Below, one piece after another: positions 1 to 6,590 of a DNA stretch of 16,884 nt. The notes beneath the pieces are model-generated. The model worked only from the letters and a program-made list of their open reading frames with translations, ran no database searches and was not told the origin of the DNA. Source of the stretch: an uncultured Parabacteroides sp. (GTDB lineage: Bacteria > Bacteroidota > Bacteroidia > Bacteroidales > Tannerellaceae); NCBI GenBank assembly GCA_934725305.1, contig CAKVBA010000059.1, positions 1-16,884 on the forward strand, written 5' to 3'. Both the position numbers and the translations under genes were made by a program. Position 1 is the first letter of the stretch; each line of letters starts with the position of its first letter.

Positions 1-144
1 GGTGACAGTGAATCCAGTCTGTTGCTTTATCTGCAACCCGATCAACTGCAAGAGAGTGGTGTGGCATTGGTGGATGCAGCGGGCCATCAGATCCAGGTGC
101 AACCTGATGACAATCCAATTTTGGTGGATTTTCTTTGTGACTAA
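1..144 (+). CDS. Probable beta-propeller lipoprotein, C-terminal fragment
   Basis: Frame 1 is open from the first base to a TAA at 142-144, giving the last 47 residues of a protein that starts before the window. The tail contains DDNPILVDF, which resembles the closing strand of Bacteroidales 6-bladed beta-propeller lipoproteins; the complete lipoprotein at 3770 ends in a comparable DENPSVVII stretch. A propeller lipoprotein is therefore the best guess, also because every other NVEALA peptide gene here has such lipoproteins beside it. The fragment is too short to assign a family firmly. A DUF4221 remnant begins only 6 bp after its stop codon, so the junction looks recombinational. Confidence 0.5.
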   Translation, partial: GDSESSLLLYLQPDQLQESGVALVDAAGHQIQVQPDDNPILVDFLCD

Positions 145-150
145 ATTCCC

Positions 151-186
151 AGCTTTGTCCGGTTTGAACTGACAGCGGAGAAGTAG
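151..186 (+). pseudogene. Remnant of a DUF4221 gene 3' end
   Basis: These 36 bases encode SFVRFELTAEK and a stop, the exact C-terminus of the intact DUF4221 proteins that end at 1766, 3346, 9142 and 12393. No DUF4221 sequence lies upstream; instead an unrelated reading frame ends at 144. The next 50 bp to the NVEALA start at 237 also match the spacer that follows intact DUF4221 genes. The scrap therefore marks where a DUF4221 gene was deleted or replaced, leaving its tail joined to the downstream peptide gene. Confidence 0.8.
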
Positions 187-236
187 GATGCTTCTATTTT
201 TATCAATTTAGTGTTACTCGTTTTAATGGTAATATT

Positions 237-467
237 ATGAAGAAAAAATTTTTATATGCAACAATAGCAGCTGTGTCACTGACAGCTGGTTTGTATCTGA
301 GTCAGAGCGAAAAGAAGAGCAATCTATCCGATTTGTTGACGGAAAACGTGGAAGCGTTGGCTGTACAGGAATGTGATGCTACTGTTGGTGGCTCTTGTTG
401 GTGGATTGATGAATATTTTACAAGATGTTGTGAAGGAGGTTATTATGGATGTAAACCTTGTGAATAA
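237..467 (+). CDS. NVEALA-family exported peptide 1, six-cysteine core
   Basis: A 76-residue precursor. Residues 1-42 are the shared leader: Lys-rich start (2-4), hydrophobic segment about 5-21, polar stretch 22-35, then ENVEALA at 36-42. The 34-residue core has six cysteines, spaced C-x7-C-x9-CC-x6-C-x2-C, plus a Trp pair and a Gly-Gly-Tyr-Tyr turn, which looks like a small disulfide-stabilised peptide. ALA at 40-42 fits the -3/-1 preference of signal peptidase I, although it lies about 20 residues beyond the hydrophobic segment, farther than in ordinary signal peptides. The first 125 nt are identical to those of the gene at 13597, whose core is unrelated. It follows a DUF4221 remnant and is followed by a hairpin. 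The NVEALA family is recognised by its motif; its function is unknown to me. Confidence 0.85.
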   Translation: MKKKFLYATIAAVSLTAGLYLSQSEKKSNLSDLLTENVEALAVQECDATVGGSCWWIDEYFTRCCEGGYYGCKPCE

Positions 468-481
468 GCATTGATTTAAAA

Positions 482-557
482 AAGATGTATTAAAGATGAT
501 TTATGAGAATCGTTTTGATGTAAAACGATATTAATAAAAAATTCTTTAATACATCTT
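482..557 (+). terminator. Nested hairpin after peptide gene 1 (terminator or attenuator candidate)
   Basis: Perfect 15-bp inverted arms, AAGATGTATTAAAGA at 482-496 and its complement at 543-557, enclose a second perfect hairpin with 8-bp arms (509-516 and 522-529, 5-nt loop). It lies 14 bp after the peptide stop and just before the promoter-like motif of the next gene. The stem is AT-rich and no clear T-tract follows, so it could be a terminator, an mRNA-stabilising 3' end, or an attenuator separating peptide from lipoprotein expression. Confidence 0.5.
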
Positions 558-560
558 ATA

Positions 561-592
561 GTTGATTATCTGAATTAAAAGACGTAATTTAG
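561..592 (+). promoter_or_regulatory. Candidate promoter for DUF4221 gene at 624
   Basis: GTTG (561-564), a 20-bp spacer and TAATTTAG (585-592) approximate the Bacteroidetes primary sigma consensus TTTG-N19-21-TAnnTTTG. The same arrangement is kept in the second tandem unit and, in a variant form, before the DUF4221 gene at 8000. The match is imperfect, so this is a candidate only. The predicted start would leave a leader of roughly 25 nt. Confidence 0.4.
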
Positions 593-623
593 GACGTGTA
601 AAACCTTTAAAACAGTTTTTATT

Positions 624-1766
624 ATGAAACCGATCATCAAACTGCTACCATGTATGTTGTTGCTCCTCTTGATGGCCTGTAGCGGGAAAGAGGCAGTGAA
701 GAAATATTCGTTGACAAAGACCGATAAAAAGCTGACGTTTGCGCTGGATGCAGAGACCAAAAATGAATTGTTTGGCTGCTTTGTTTATCGAGATAAAACC
801 GGAAAAGACTATTTTACCTTTCAGAATATAGCCTCCAATACGCTTCTATTTTATGACATCGACACAGAGTCCTTTGAATATAAAGTGGATTTTCCGGTGG
901 ATGGTAACCATGGAGTAGGGTTGACCAATGGTTACTATATCCATAATTTAGATAGTATCTATCTGCCCAATAGGGATGTAAAGGAAATTTCTTTGTCGGA
1001 TAAACATGGGCTTTTACACGCTAAGTATTCGTATGATAAAGAGGTCACAAACGAGGATTTGTCCTTATTTTATTTAGCCTCTGCTTACTATAAACCGGCA
1101 GAGGTGATAGGCCGCACGATGTATCTCTATTCCGGTCCCAACCGATTTATAGAGCGCGATCCGGTGACCATCACGTTCGATATGGATACGCATGAGATCA
1201 AGGCATTGCCATTCTGCTATCCGGATTATCCGGGTTCAGACACGAAGTTGAAGAAATATGGTTTGGAGACCGCTTTCAGCCGCTGCTATGATGGCACGCA
1301 TTTTGTTTATTCCTTCTATTACGACGAGAACATCTATGTGGCAACGCCGGCGCATGACTCCATCCGGAAGATACCGGTAAAGAGCTCCTATTTTGACAAG
1401 GTGGATCTGCCGGGCGAGCTGACCGCCACGCCACAAGATTTCTGTGAAAAGCCTTTGTATGGCAATCTGCTCTATGACCGCTATCGCAATGTCTATTACC
1501 GCATAGCTTATCCGCGAACCACGATAGAGAAAGAGATCCGTCCGTTTGAACTGCTTGCCTATGGTCGGAAGAACTTCTCCATCATTATCCTGGATAAGGA
1601 GTTCAACAAAATAGGAGAGACGCTTTTCCCCGATTATACCTACAGTGCAAAAGGCATGATCATATTGGAAGATGGTCTTTACATATCGGACAGTCACTAT
1701 TTGAATCCCCAGTTCAGCGATGATGTGCTCAGCTTTGTGCGGTTTGAACTGACAGCGGAGAAGTAG
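624..1766 (+). CDS. DUF4221-family lipoprotein, copy A
   Basis: A 380-residue protein with a lipoprotein signal: hydrophobic residues 7-17 and lipobox LMAC with Cys19 as the lipidation site, followed by SGKE. It is therefore predicted to be membrane-anchored on the periplasmic or outer-membrane side. The body is rich in aromatic beta-strand-like repeats and resembles Bacteroidales DUF4221 proteins, which probably fold as beta-propellers; no catalytic motif is visible. Residues from about 165 to 380 are nearly invariant among the five close copies here, while 49-75 and 140-165 vary, so variation is concentrated in the N-terminal half. It is followed after 50 bp by an NVEALA gene, probably in one transcript. 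Family assignment is from memory of the sequence type; function is unknown. Confidence 0.85.
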   Translation: MKPIIKLLPCMLLLLLMACSGKEAVKKYSLTKTDKKLTFALDAETKNELFGCFVYRDKTGKDYFTFQNIASNTLLFYDIDTESFEYKVDFPVDGNHGVGLTNGYYIHNLDSIYLPNRDVKEISLSDKHGLLHAKYSYDKEVTNEDLSLFYLASAYYKPAEVIGRTMYLYSGPNRFIERDPVTITFDMDTHEIKALPFCYPDYPGSDTKLKKYGLETAFSRCYDGTHFVYSFYYDENIYVATPAHDSIRKIPVKSSYFDKVDLPGELTATPQDFCEKPLYGNLLYDRYRNVYYRIAYPRTTIEKEIRPFELLAYGRKNFSIIILDKEFNKIGETLFPDYTYSAKGMIILEDGLYISDSHYLNPQFSDDVLSFVRFELTAEK

Positions 1767-1816
1767 AGTGCTTCTATTTTTATCAATTTAGTGTTACTCG
1801 TTTTAATGGTAATATT
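1767..1816 (+). promoter_or_regulatory. Conserved 50-bp spacer between DUF4221 and NVEALA genes
   Basis: This spacer is repeated at 3347-3396 and 9143-9192 and, with small changes at its left edge, at 187-236. It ends in TAATATT directly before the ATG, with no purine-rich Shine-Dalgarno site, typical of AT-rich Bacteroidetes start regions. I see no good -33/-7 pair in it, so co-transcription with the upstream DUF4221 gene is likely. Its conservation may also simply reflect recent duplication. Confidence 0.45.
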
Positions 1817-2047
1817 ATGAAGAGAAAAGTTCTTTATGCAACAATAGCAGCTATGGCACTGACAGCCGGTTTGTATCTGAGTCAGAGCGAAAAAAAGAGC
1901 AATCTGTCCGATTTGTTGACTGAAAACGTGGAAGCATTGGCTGTACAGGAATGTGATGCTACTGTTGGCGGTTCTTGCTGGTGGACTGATGCAAAATATA
2001 CTAGATGTTGTGAAGGTGGTTATTATGGATGTAAACCTTGTGAATAG
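1817..2047 (+). CDS. NVEALA-family exported peptide 2, six-cysteine core
   Basis: A 76-residue tandem duplicate of the peptide at 237. The leader differs at four positions (Arg3, Val5, Met13, Ala14) and the core at four clustered positions just after the Trp pair (IDEYF against TDAKY). All six cysteines and their spacing are kept. Changes confined to one loop of a fixed cysteine frame are what diversifying selection on a small folded peptide would produce, though four changes are too few to prove it. Its leader bases are identical to those of peptide 3 for roughly the first 100 nt. The ATG follows the conserved spacer after the DUF4221 stop at 1766, and a nested hairpin begins 14 bp after its own stop. 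Confidence 0.85.
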   Translation: MKRKVLYATIAAMALTAGLYLSQSEKKSNLSDLLTENVEALAVQECDATVGGSCWWTDAKYTRCCEGGYYGCKPCE

Positions 2048-2061
2048 GCATTGATTAAAAA

Positions 2062-2137
2062 AAGATGTATTAAAGATGATTTATGAGAATCGTTTTGATG
2101 TAAAGCGATATTAATGAAAAATTCTTTAATACATCTT
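2062..2137 (+). terminator. Nested hairpin after peptide gene 2
   Basis: Duplicate of the hairpin at 482-557: identical 15-bp outer arms (2062-2076 and 2123-2137) and an inner stem at 2089-2096 with 2102-2109. The only stem change, A to G in the right inner arm, replaces an A-U pair with a G-U wobble, so folding would be kept. Function (termination, attenuation or mRNA protection) is unproven. Confidence 0.5.
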
Positions 2138-2140
2138 ATA

Positions 2141-2172
2141 GTTGATTATCTAAATTAAAAGATGTAATTTAG
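2141..2172 (+). promoter_or_regulatory. Candidate promoter for DUF4221 gene at 2204
   Basis: GTTG at 2141-2144, 20-bp spacer, TAATTTAG at 2165-2172; the duplicate of the motif at 561-592. Both boxes are unchanged although the spacer carries two substitutions. Confidence 0.4.
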
Positions 2173-2203
2173 GACGTGTAAAACCTTTAAAACAGTTTTT
2201 ATT

Positions 2204-3346
2204 ATGAAACCGATCATCAAACTGCTCCCATGTATGTTGCTGCTCCTCTTGATGGCCTGTAGCGGGAAAGAGGCAGTGAAGAAATATTCGTTGACAAAGA
2301 CCGATAAAAAGCTGACGTTTGCGCTGGATGCAGAGACTAAAAATGAATTGTTTGAATATGCTGCTTATCGAGATAAAGCCGGGAAAAACTATTTTACATT
2401 TATGAATATGGCCTCCAATACGCTTCTGTTTTATGACATCGACACAGAGTCCTTTGAATATAAAGTGAATTTTCCGGTGGATGGTAACCATGGAGTAGGG
2501 TTGACTGAAGGTTACTATATCCATAATTTAGATAGCATTTATATGCCTAATAGAGATGTAAAAGAGATTTCATTGTCAGATAAGAATGGGCTTTTGCATG
2601 CCAAATACTCCTACGATAAAGATGCGACAAACGAGGATTTATCCTTATTTAATTTAGCATCTGCTTACTATAAACCGGCAGAGGTGATAGGCCGCACGAT
2701 GTATCTCTATTCCGGTCCCAACCGATTTATAGAGCATGATCCGGTTACCATCACGTTCGATATGGATACGCATGAGATCAAGGCATTGCCATTCTGCTAT
2801 CCGGATTATCCGGGCTCAGACACGAAGTTGAAGAAATATGGTTTGGAGACCGCTTTCAGCCGCTGCTATGATGGCACGCATTTTGTTTATTCCTTCTATT
2901 ACGACGAGAACATCTATGTGGCAACGCCGGCGCATGACTCCATCCGGAAGATACCGGTAAAGAGCTCCTATTTTGACAAGGTGGATCTGCCGGGCGAGCT
3001 GACCGCCACGCCACAAGATTTCTGTGAAAAGCCTTGGTATGGCAATCTGCTCTATGACCGCTATCGCAAGGTCTATTACCGCATAGCTTATCCACGAACC
3101 ACGATAGAGAAAGAGGTCCGTCCGTTTGAACTACTTGCCTATGGACGGAAGAACTTCTCCATCATTATCCTGGATAAGGAGTTCAACAAAATAGGAGAGA
3201 CTCTTTTCCCCGATTATACCTACAGTGCAAAAGGCATGATCATATTGGAAGATGGTCTTTACATATCGGACAGTCACTATTTGAATCCCCAGTTCAGCGA
3301 TGATGTGCTCAGCTTTGTGCGGTTTGAACTGACAGCGGAGAAGTAG
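2204..3346 (+). CDS. DUF4221-family lipoprotein, copy B
   Basis: A 380-residue tandem paralogue of copy A with the same signal sequence and lipobox Cys19. It differs from A mainly at residues 50-70 (FEYAAYRDKAGKN against FGCFVYRDKTGKD) and around 95-150, with isolated changes near the C-terminus (EKPW and YRKV instead of EKPL and YRNV). The C-terminal half is otherwise the same. It lies 156 bp after peptide gene 2, across the hairpin and promoter-like motif, and 50 bp before peptide gene 3. Predicted as a cell-envelope lipoprotein with a propeller-like fold; ligand and function are unknown. Confidence 0.85.
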   Translation: MKPIIKLLPCMLLLLLMACSGKEAVKKYSLTKTDKKLTFALDAETKNELFEYAAYRDKAGKNYFTFMNMASNTLLFYDIDTESFEYKVNFPVDGNHGVGLTEGYYIHNLDSIYMPNRDVKEISLSDKNGLLHAKYSYDKDATNEDLSLFNLASAYYKPAEVIGRTMYLYSGPNRFIEHDPVTITFDMDTHEIKALPFCYPDYPGSDTKLKKYGLETAFSRCYDGTHFVYSFYYDENIYVATPAHDSIRKIPVKSSYFDKVDLPGELTATPQDFCEKPWYGNLLYDRYRKVYYRIAYPRTTIEKEVRPFELLAYGRKNFSIIILDKEFNKIGETLFPDYTYSAKGMIILEDGLYISDSHYLNPQFSDDVLSFVRFELTAEK

Positions 3347-3396
3347 AGTGCTTCTATTTTTATCAATTTAGTGTTACTCGTTTTAATGGTAATATT

Positions 3397-3657
3397 ATGA
3401 AGAGAAAAGTTCTTTATGCAACAATAGCAGCTATGGCACTGACAGCCGGTTTGTATCTGAGTCAGAGCGAAAAAAAGAGCAATCTGTCCGATTTGTTGAC
3501 GGAAAATGTGGAAGCGTTGGCAAGTGTAGAAAGTGGTAGTGATAGTCGATACCAAACAATGGGGTATTGTACTCCTTCTGACTTGAATTATATGTGTACA
3601 AGCCGGCCGACGGCTAAACCTTGTCGCCATAAATGCCCGGATGATACAAATAATTAA
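3397..3657 (+). CDS. NVEALA-family exported peptide 3, four-cysteine core
   Basis: An 86-residue precursor. The 42-residue leader is identical in protein sequence to that of peptide 2, but the 44-residue core is unrelated: Ser/Asp-rich at first, then four cysteines spaced C-x8-C-x8-C-x3-C, basic residues around RHKC and an Asp/Asn tail. Homology to the tandem unit stops at about the leader-core junction, so the array ends inside this gene and a new core has been joined to an old leader. A GA/CT-rich hairpin and the 6-bladed propeller lipoprotein at 3770 follow. Probable secreted peptide; function unknown. Confidence 0.8.
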   Translation: MKRKVLYATIAAMALTAGLYLSQSEKKSNLSDLLTENVEALASVESGSDSRYQTMGYCTPSDLNYMCTSRPTAKPCRHKCPDDTNN

Positions 3658-3703
3658 TACACAGTTGTTTGATTTCTAAAATGAGTCATTTAAATAAAAA
3701 TCT

Positions 3704-3752
3704 GAGAGAGAGGAAGTGTAAACACGTTGAATATTCATTTCAACTCTCTCTC
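3704..3752 (+). terminator. Hairpin between peptide gene 3 and lipoprotein at 3770
   Basis: GAGAGAGAG at 3704-3712 pairs with CTCTCTCTC at 3744-3752, enclosing a smaller stem (GTTGAA 3726-3731 with TTCAAC 3739-3744). It is unrelated in sequence to the hairpins after peptides 1 and 2 but occupies the same place. The repeats allow pairing in several registers and no T-tract follows, so attenuator or terminator is only a suggestion. Confidence 0.35.
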
Positions 3753-3769
3753 TGTAAAATGAAAATATC

Positions 3770-4864
3770 ATGAAAACAAATCTATTTCTACAAAAATCTG
3801 CTTCTTTATTTCTTTTATGCTTGATATGTAGTTGCTCAAGTCAAAAGAAAGCGAATGAGGTTGATTTATGTTTTCCTAAAGAAAAAATAATATCATTCTC
3901 CAAAAGTAATTTGTTTAAAAATAAGAAAGTTATTCCATTAGAGTTCAATGAAGAAGCAATGATAGGTAGTTATCCATCTCTGCTATGGAACGGCTCTTTC
4001 TTCATCTACTCAAGATCAGCGGGAGGAAGTGTACTTCGTTTTGATAAGAATGGCAAATACCTGCAGACAATTGGAAAAGTAGGAAATGGTCCCGAAGAGT
4101 ACATAGAATTGACCGATGTCTGTTTGGATCCAAGCAGACACAGTATAGATATATTGTCATTAAATGCGATATACAGATACACCTACGAAGGAGCTTTTGT
4201 TAAAAGAATTCCCATTGAATATCCTGCTTTTTCATTTTATGGAGAAAACGACAGTTGTTATTGGCTTTATATAGGAACTAATAAATCTTTTTCGGATTTC
4301 AAGTTGTTTAAAATAAGCACAACATCAGATAAAGAGGAGGCTTATTTAAACACAGATATGGATCTATTGCCTATTTCTGAAAATAACTTTCATAAAAGTG
4401 GAGTTTATACGACCTTTCACGAAAGTTATAATAACGATGTGTATCAAATTAAAGATGGATCTTTTATCAAAACTCACACGGTCTCTTTCAATGAAATGAA
4501 TCTCAATTTATCTGAGGCACCAAGAGATCCAATGGACTTTGTGACTTATCTGAAGCAAAAGCACTACGCTACAATCCGGTGTTATTTGGAGAACAAAACG
4601 TATGTATATCTACAGACTTTTGAAAGCATACCGGATAATAAAAAAGGCAGATTTTATCATTGGTTCATCAACAAGAAGACGGGTAAAAATACTGTAATAG
4701 AACAGCCTCAAGACATAGCTCCAGATTCCTATTTGTATGCTCCGCAACTATTAACGGAAGAAGATCTGCTCTATTTCATTGGATATCCGTTAGACACGAA
4801 AGATGATGTTGTAAATCCAGACGAGAATCCGTCTGTTGTTATCATTAATATTTCGCAACTATAA
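3770..4864 (+). CDS. 6-bladed beta-propeller lipoprotein
   Basis: A 364-residue protein with an N-terminal hydrophobic segment (about 11-20) and a lipobox ending at Cys22 (LICSC). The body contains IGKVGNGPEEY at 101-111, the G-x-G-P-E signature typical of Bacteroidales 6-bladed beta-propeller lipoproteins, and closes with DENPSVVII near the end, also characteristic. It should sit in the envelope as a lipid-anchored propeller. It is visibly AT-richer than the DUF4221 genes and unrelated to them in sequence. It lies 112 bp after peptide gene 3, across a hairpin. Family confidence is good; ligand and role are unknown. Confidence 0.75.
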   Translation: MKTNLFLQKSASLFLLCLICSCSSQKKANEVDLCFPKEKIISFSKSNLFKNKKVIPLEFNEEAMIGSYPSLLWNGSFFIYSRSAGGSVLRFDKNGKYLQTIGKVGNGPEEYIELTDVCLDPSRHSIDILSLNAIYRYTYEGAFVKRIPIEYPAFSFYGENDSCYWLYIGTNKSFSDFKLFKISTTSDKEEAYLNTDMDLLPISENNFHKSGVYTTFHESYNNDVYQIKDGSFIKTHTVSFNEMNLNLSEAPRDPMDFVTYLKQKHYATIRCYLENKTYVYLQTFESIPDNKKGRFYHWFINKKTGKNTVIEQPQDIAPDSYLYAPQLLTEEDLLYFIGYPLDTKDDVVNPDENPSVVIINISQL

Positions 4865-4904
4865 AAAGCCTGCTGGCGGATAGGCGTTGTCAAATAGCTT
4901 GGGC

Positions 4905-4961
4905 GATGTGTCATAATTGCAAACGGCAGTGCCTTGCATTTACTGGTTCTGATACACTGTC
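4905..4961. repeat. Short copy of a dispersed imperfect palindrome
   Basis: The 18-mer TGTGTCATAATTGCAAAC (4907-4924) occurs exactly at 13894-13911, and GCCTTGCATTT followed by a related TTCTGA-x-x-CAC end occurs at both places. The left and right ends are partly complementary. This copy is about 57 bp because the middle present in the 13.9-kb copy is missing. It lies between the lipoprotein at 3770 and the DUF4221 gene at 5011. Likely a non-coding intergenic repeat of REP or MITE type. Confidence 0.6.
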
Positions 4962-5010
4962 ACATTTAGAGTATTAAGAAAAGAAGATAACCTTTAAAAC
5001 AGTTTTTATT

Positions 5011-6153
5011 ATGAAACCGATCATCAAACTGCTACCATGTATGTCGCTGTTCCTCTTGATGGCCTGTAGTGGGAAAGAGGCAGTAAAGAAATATTCGTTG
5101 ACAAAGACCAATAAAAAGCTGACGTTTGCGTTGGATGCAGACACCAAAAATGAGCTGTTTGGCTGTTTTGTATATAGAGACAAAAGCGGGAAAAACTATT
5201 TTACTTTTCAGAATGGAGCAACCAATACTCTTTTGTTTTATGATATTGATAAAGAGACCTTTGAGCTTAAAGTGGATTTCCCGGTGGAGGGAAATCATGG
5301 AGTAGGTTTGGCCAATGGTTACTATATCCATAATTTAGATAGTATTTATCTGCCCAATAGGGATGTAAAAGAGATTTCACTGTCAGATAAGAATGGGCTT
5401 TTGCATGCCAAATATAAGTATGACAAAGAGACCACAAATGAAGATTTGTCATTGTTTTATTTAGCATCTGCTTACTATAAACCGGCTGAGGTGATAGGTC
5501 GCACGATGTATCTCTATTCAGGTCCCAACCGATTTATAGAGCGCGATCCGGTTACCATCACGCTCGATATGGATACGCACGAGATCAAGGCATTGCCATT
5601 CTGCTATCCGGATTATCCGGGTTCAGACACGAAGTTGAAGAAATTTGGTTTGGAGACCGCTTTCAGCCGCTGCTATGATGGCACGCATTTTGTTTATTCC
5701 TTCTATTACGACGAGAACATCTATGTGGCAACGCCGGCGCATGACTCCATCCGGAAGATACCGGTAAAGAGCTCCTATTTTGACAAGGTGGATCTGCCGG
5801 GCGAGCTGACCGCCACGCCACAAGATTTCTGTGAAAAGCCTTTGTATGGCAATCTGCTCTATGACCGCTATCGCAATGTCTATTACCGCATAGCTTATCC
5901 GCGAACCACGATAGAGAAAGAGGTCCGTCCGTTTGAACTGCTTGCTTATGGTCGGAAGAATTTCTCCATCATCATCCTGGATAAGGAGTTCAACAAAATA
6001 GGAGAGACGCTTTTCCCCGATTATACCTATAGTGCAAAAGGCATGATCATATTGGAAGATGGTCTTTACATATCAGACAGTCACTATTTGAATCCCCAGT
6101 TCAGTGATGATGTGCTCAGCTTTGTTCGGTTTGAACTGACAGCAGGAAAATAG
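5011..6153 (+). CDS. DUF4221-family lipoprotein, copy C
   Basis: A 380-residue paralogue of copies A and B with the same lipobox (Cys19). It has the most individual N-terminal half of the LF-type copies: ATNTLLFYDIDKETFELKV, KYKYDKETTNEDL and VEGNHGVGLANG. Residues beyond about 165 are almost unchanged, and the gene ends TAGK instead of TAEK. Only the last 30 bp before the ATG match the other DUF4221 upstream regions; the hairpin and promoter block of the tandem units is absent, replaced by a dispersed repeat. A minimal NVEALA gene follows after 89 bp, with a spacer different from the conserved 50-bp one. Envelope lipoprotein of unknown function. Confidence 0.85.
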   Translation: MKPIIKLLPCMSLFLLMACSGKEAVKKYSLTKTNKKLTFALDADTKNELFGCFVYRDKSGKNYFTFQNGATNTLLFYDIDKETFELKVDFPVEGNHGVGLANGYYIHNLDSIYLPNRDVKEISLSDKNGLLHAKYKYDKETTNEDLSLFYLASAYYKPAEVIGRTMYLYSGPNRFIERDPVTITLDMDTHEIKALPFCYPDYPGSDTKLKKFGLETAFSRCYDGTHFVYSFYYDENIYVATPAHDSIRKIPVKSSYFDKVDLPGELTATPQDFCEKPLYGNLLYDRYRNVYYRIAYPRTTIEKEVRPFELLAYGRKNFSIIILDKEFNKIGETLFPDYTYSAKGMIILEDGLYISDSHYLNPQFSDDVLSFVRFELTAGK

Positions 6154-6242
6154 GGCATCTTTGCCACTGTGGTGAATAGTGACATTCCTTTGATAGCGTT
6201 TAACATGTAATACAAATCAGTTGATACGTTTGACGGAGAAGG

Positions 6243-6392
6243 ATGAAGAAAAAAGTGATTTATGTAACAATTGCCGTTGTGTCACTGACAGCCGGCTTGT
6301 ATCTGAGCCAGAGCGAAAAGGAGAGTGATCTATCCAGTTTGTTGACTGAAAACGTGGAAGCGTTGGCAAGTGTAGATGGAAATGTAACTTAA
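6243..6392 (+). CDS. Minimal NVEALA peptide 4, seven-residue core
   Basis: A 49-residue reading frame: the complete 42-residue leader (ending ENVEALA) and then only SVDGNVT before a TAA. No cysteines. The leader is intact (KKKVIYVTIAVVSLTAG, then the EKESDLSS variant), so it would be exported or membrane-inserted like the others. It may be a decayed gene whose core was lost by an early stop, or an acceptor leader without a core; the 3' flank (6393-6455) shows no recognisable continuation of a Cys-rich core. Unlike the other NVEALA genes it has a purine-rich GGAGAAGG directly before the ATG instead of TAATATT. It sits 89 bp after DUF4221 copy C. Confidence 0.7.
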   Translation: MKKKVIYVTIAVVSLTAGLYLSQSEKESDLSSLLTENVEALASVDGNVT

Positions 6393-6455
6393 TCAAGAAT
6401 CCAATGCTTTTTTTAATTGATTTCTTTGTTTCTGGAAGTCTTGATATTCAATAGT

Positions 6456-6487
6456 GTTGCTTTTTGAATTTTGTTTATATACTTTTG
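6456..6487 (+). promoter_or_regulatory. Candidate promoter for lipoprotein at 6591
   Basis: GTTG (6456-6459), 20-bp spacer, TACTTTTG (6480-6487), which fits TAnnTTTG exactly at the -7 box and matches three of four bases at -33. It would give a leader of about 95 nt containing the hairpin at 6488-6524. It lies after the minimal NVEALA gene, so the lipoprotein may be transcribed independently. Confidence 0.45.
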
Positions 6488-6524
6488 AGGTTGTGTCATA
6501 GGGGAAAAACTTTTGATGCAACCT
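6488..6524. repeat. Inverted repeat AGGTTGTGTC / GATGCAACCT
   Basis: Ten-base arms at 6488-6497 and 6515-6524 can pair along their whole length with two G-U wobbles. A similar pair occurs at 14016-14049, again upstream of a BF3164-like lipoprotein, sharing TTTTGAT-R-CAACCT. It could be an mRNA leader hairpin or the joined ends of a lost insertion element; no transposase sequence is present. Confidence 0.4.
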
Positions 6525-6590
6525 TACTATTAACTTTGAGAAAGAATGTAAATTTATTATATGTGAAATCATTCATTAATTCATTGCGTT

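Larger units (their letters stand above)
151..3520 (+). repeat. Tandem array, exact 1,580-bp period (NVEALA + DUF4221 units)
   Basis: NVEALA starts at 237, 1817 and 3397 are each 1,580 bp apart, and the DUF4221 starts at 624 and 2204 show the same offset, as do the intergenic hairpins and promoter-like motifs. Two full units (237-1816 and 1817-3396) are followed by a third leader, after which similarity stops inside the third peptide gene. Another part-unit (151-236) precedes the first. Differences are scattered single bases, densest in the N-terminal half of the DUF4221 genes and in the peptide cores. This is a tandem duplication that has begun to diverge. Confidence 0.9.

Noticed and set aside
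363..467. Gly-Gly in peptide cores as a double-glycine bacteriocin leader site
   Set aside because: The Gly-Gly is inside the core between cysteines, and the leader is hydrophobic with an Ala-Leu-Ala end; no C39 peptidase ABC transporter is present in the window.
1236..1697. Antisense 153-residue frame, repeated at 8612-9073 and 11863-12324
   Set aside because: It lies wholly opposite the conserved half of DUF4221 genes and recurs only because those genes are paralogues; no start context or family resemblance supports it.
6225..6232. TACGTTTG, a perfect -7 box before the minimal NVEALA gene
   Set aside because: No TTTG or GTTG at 19-21 bp upstream, and it lies only 10 bp from the ATG, so a chance match is likely.
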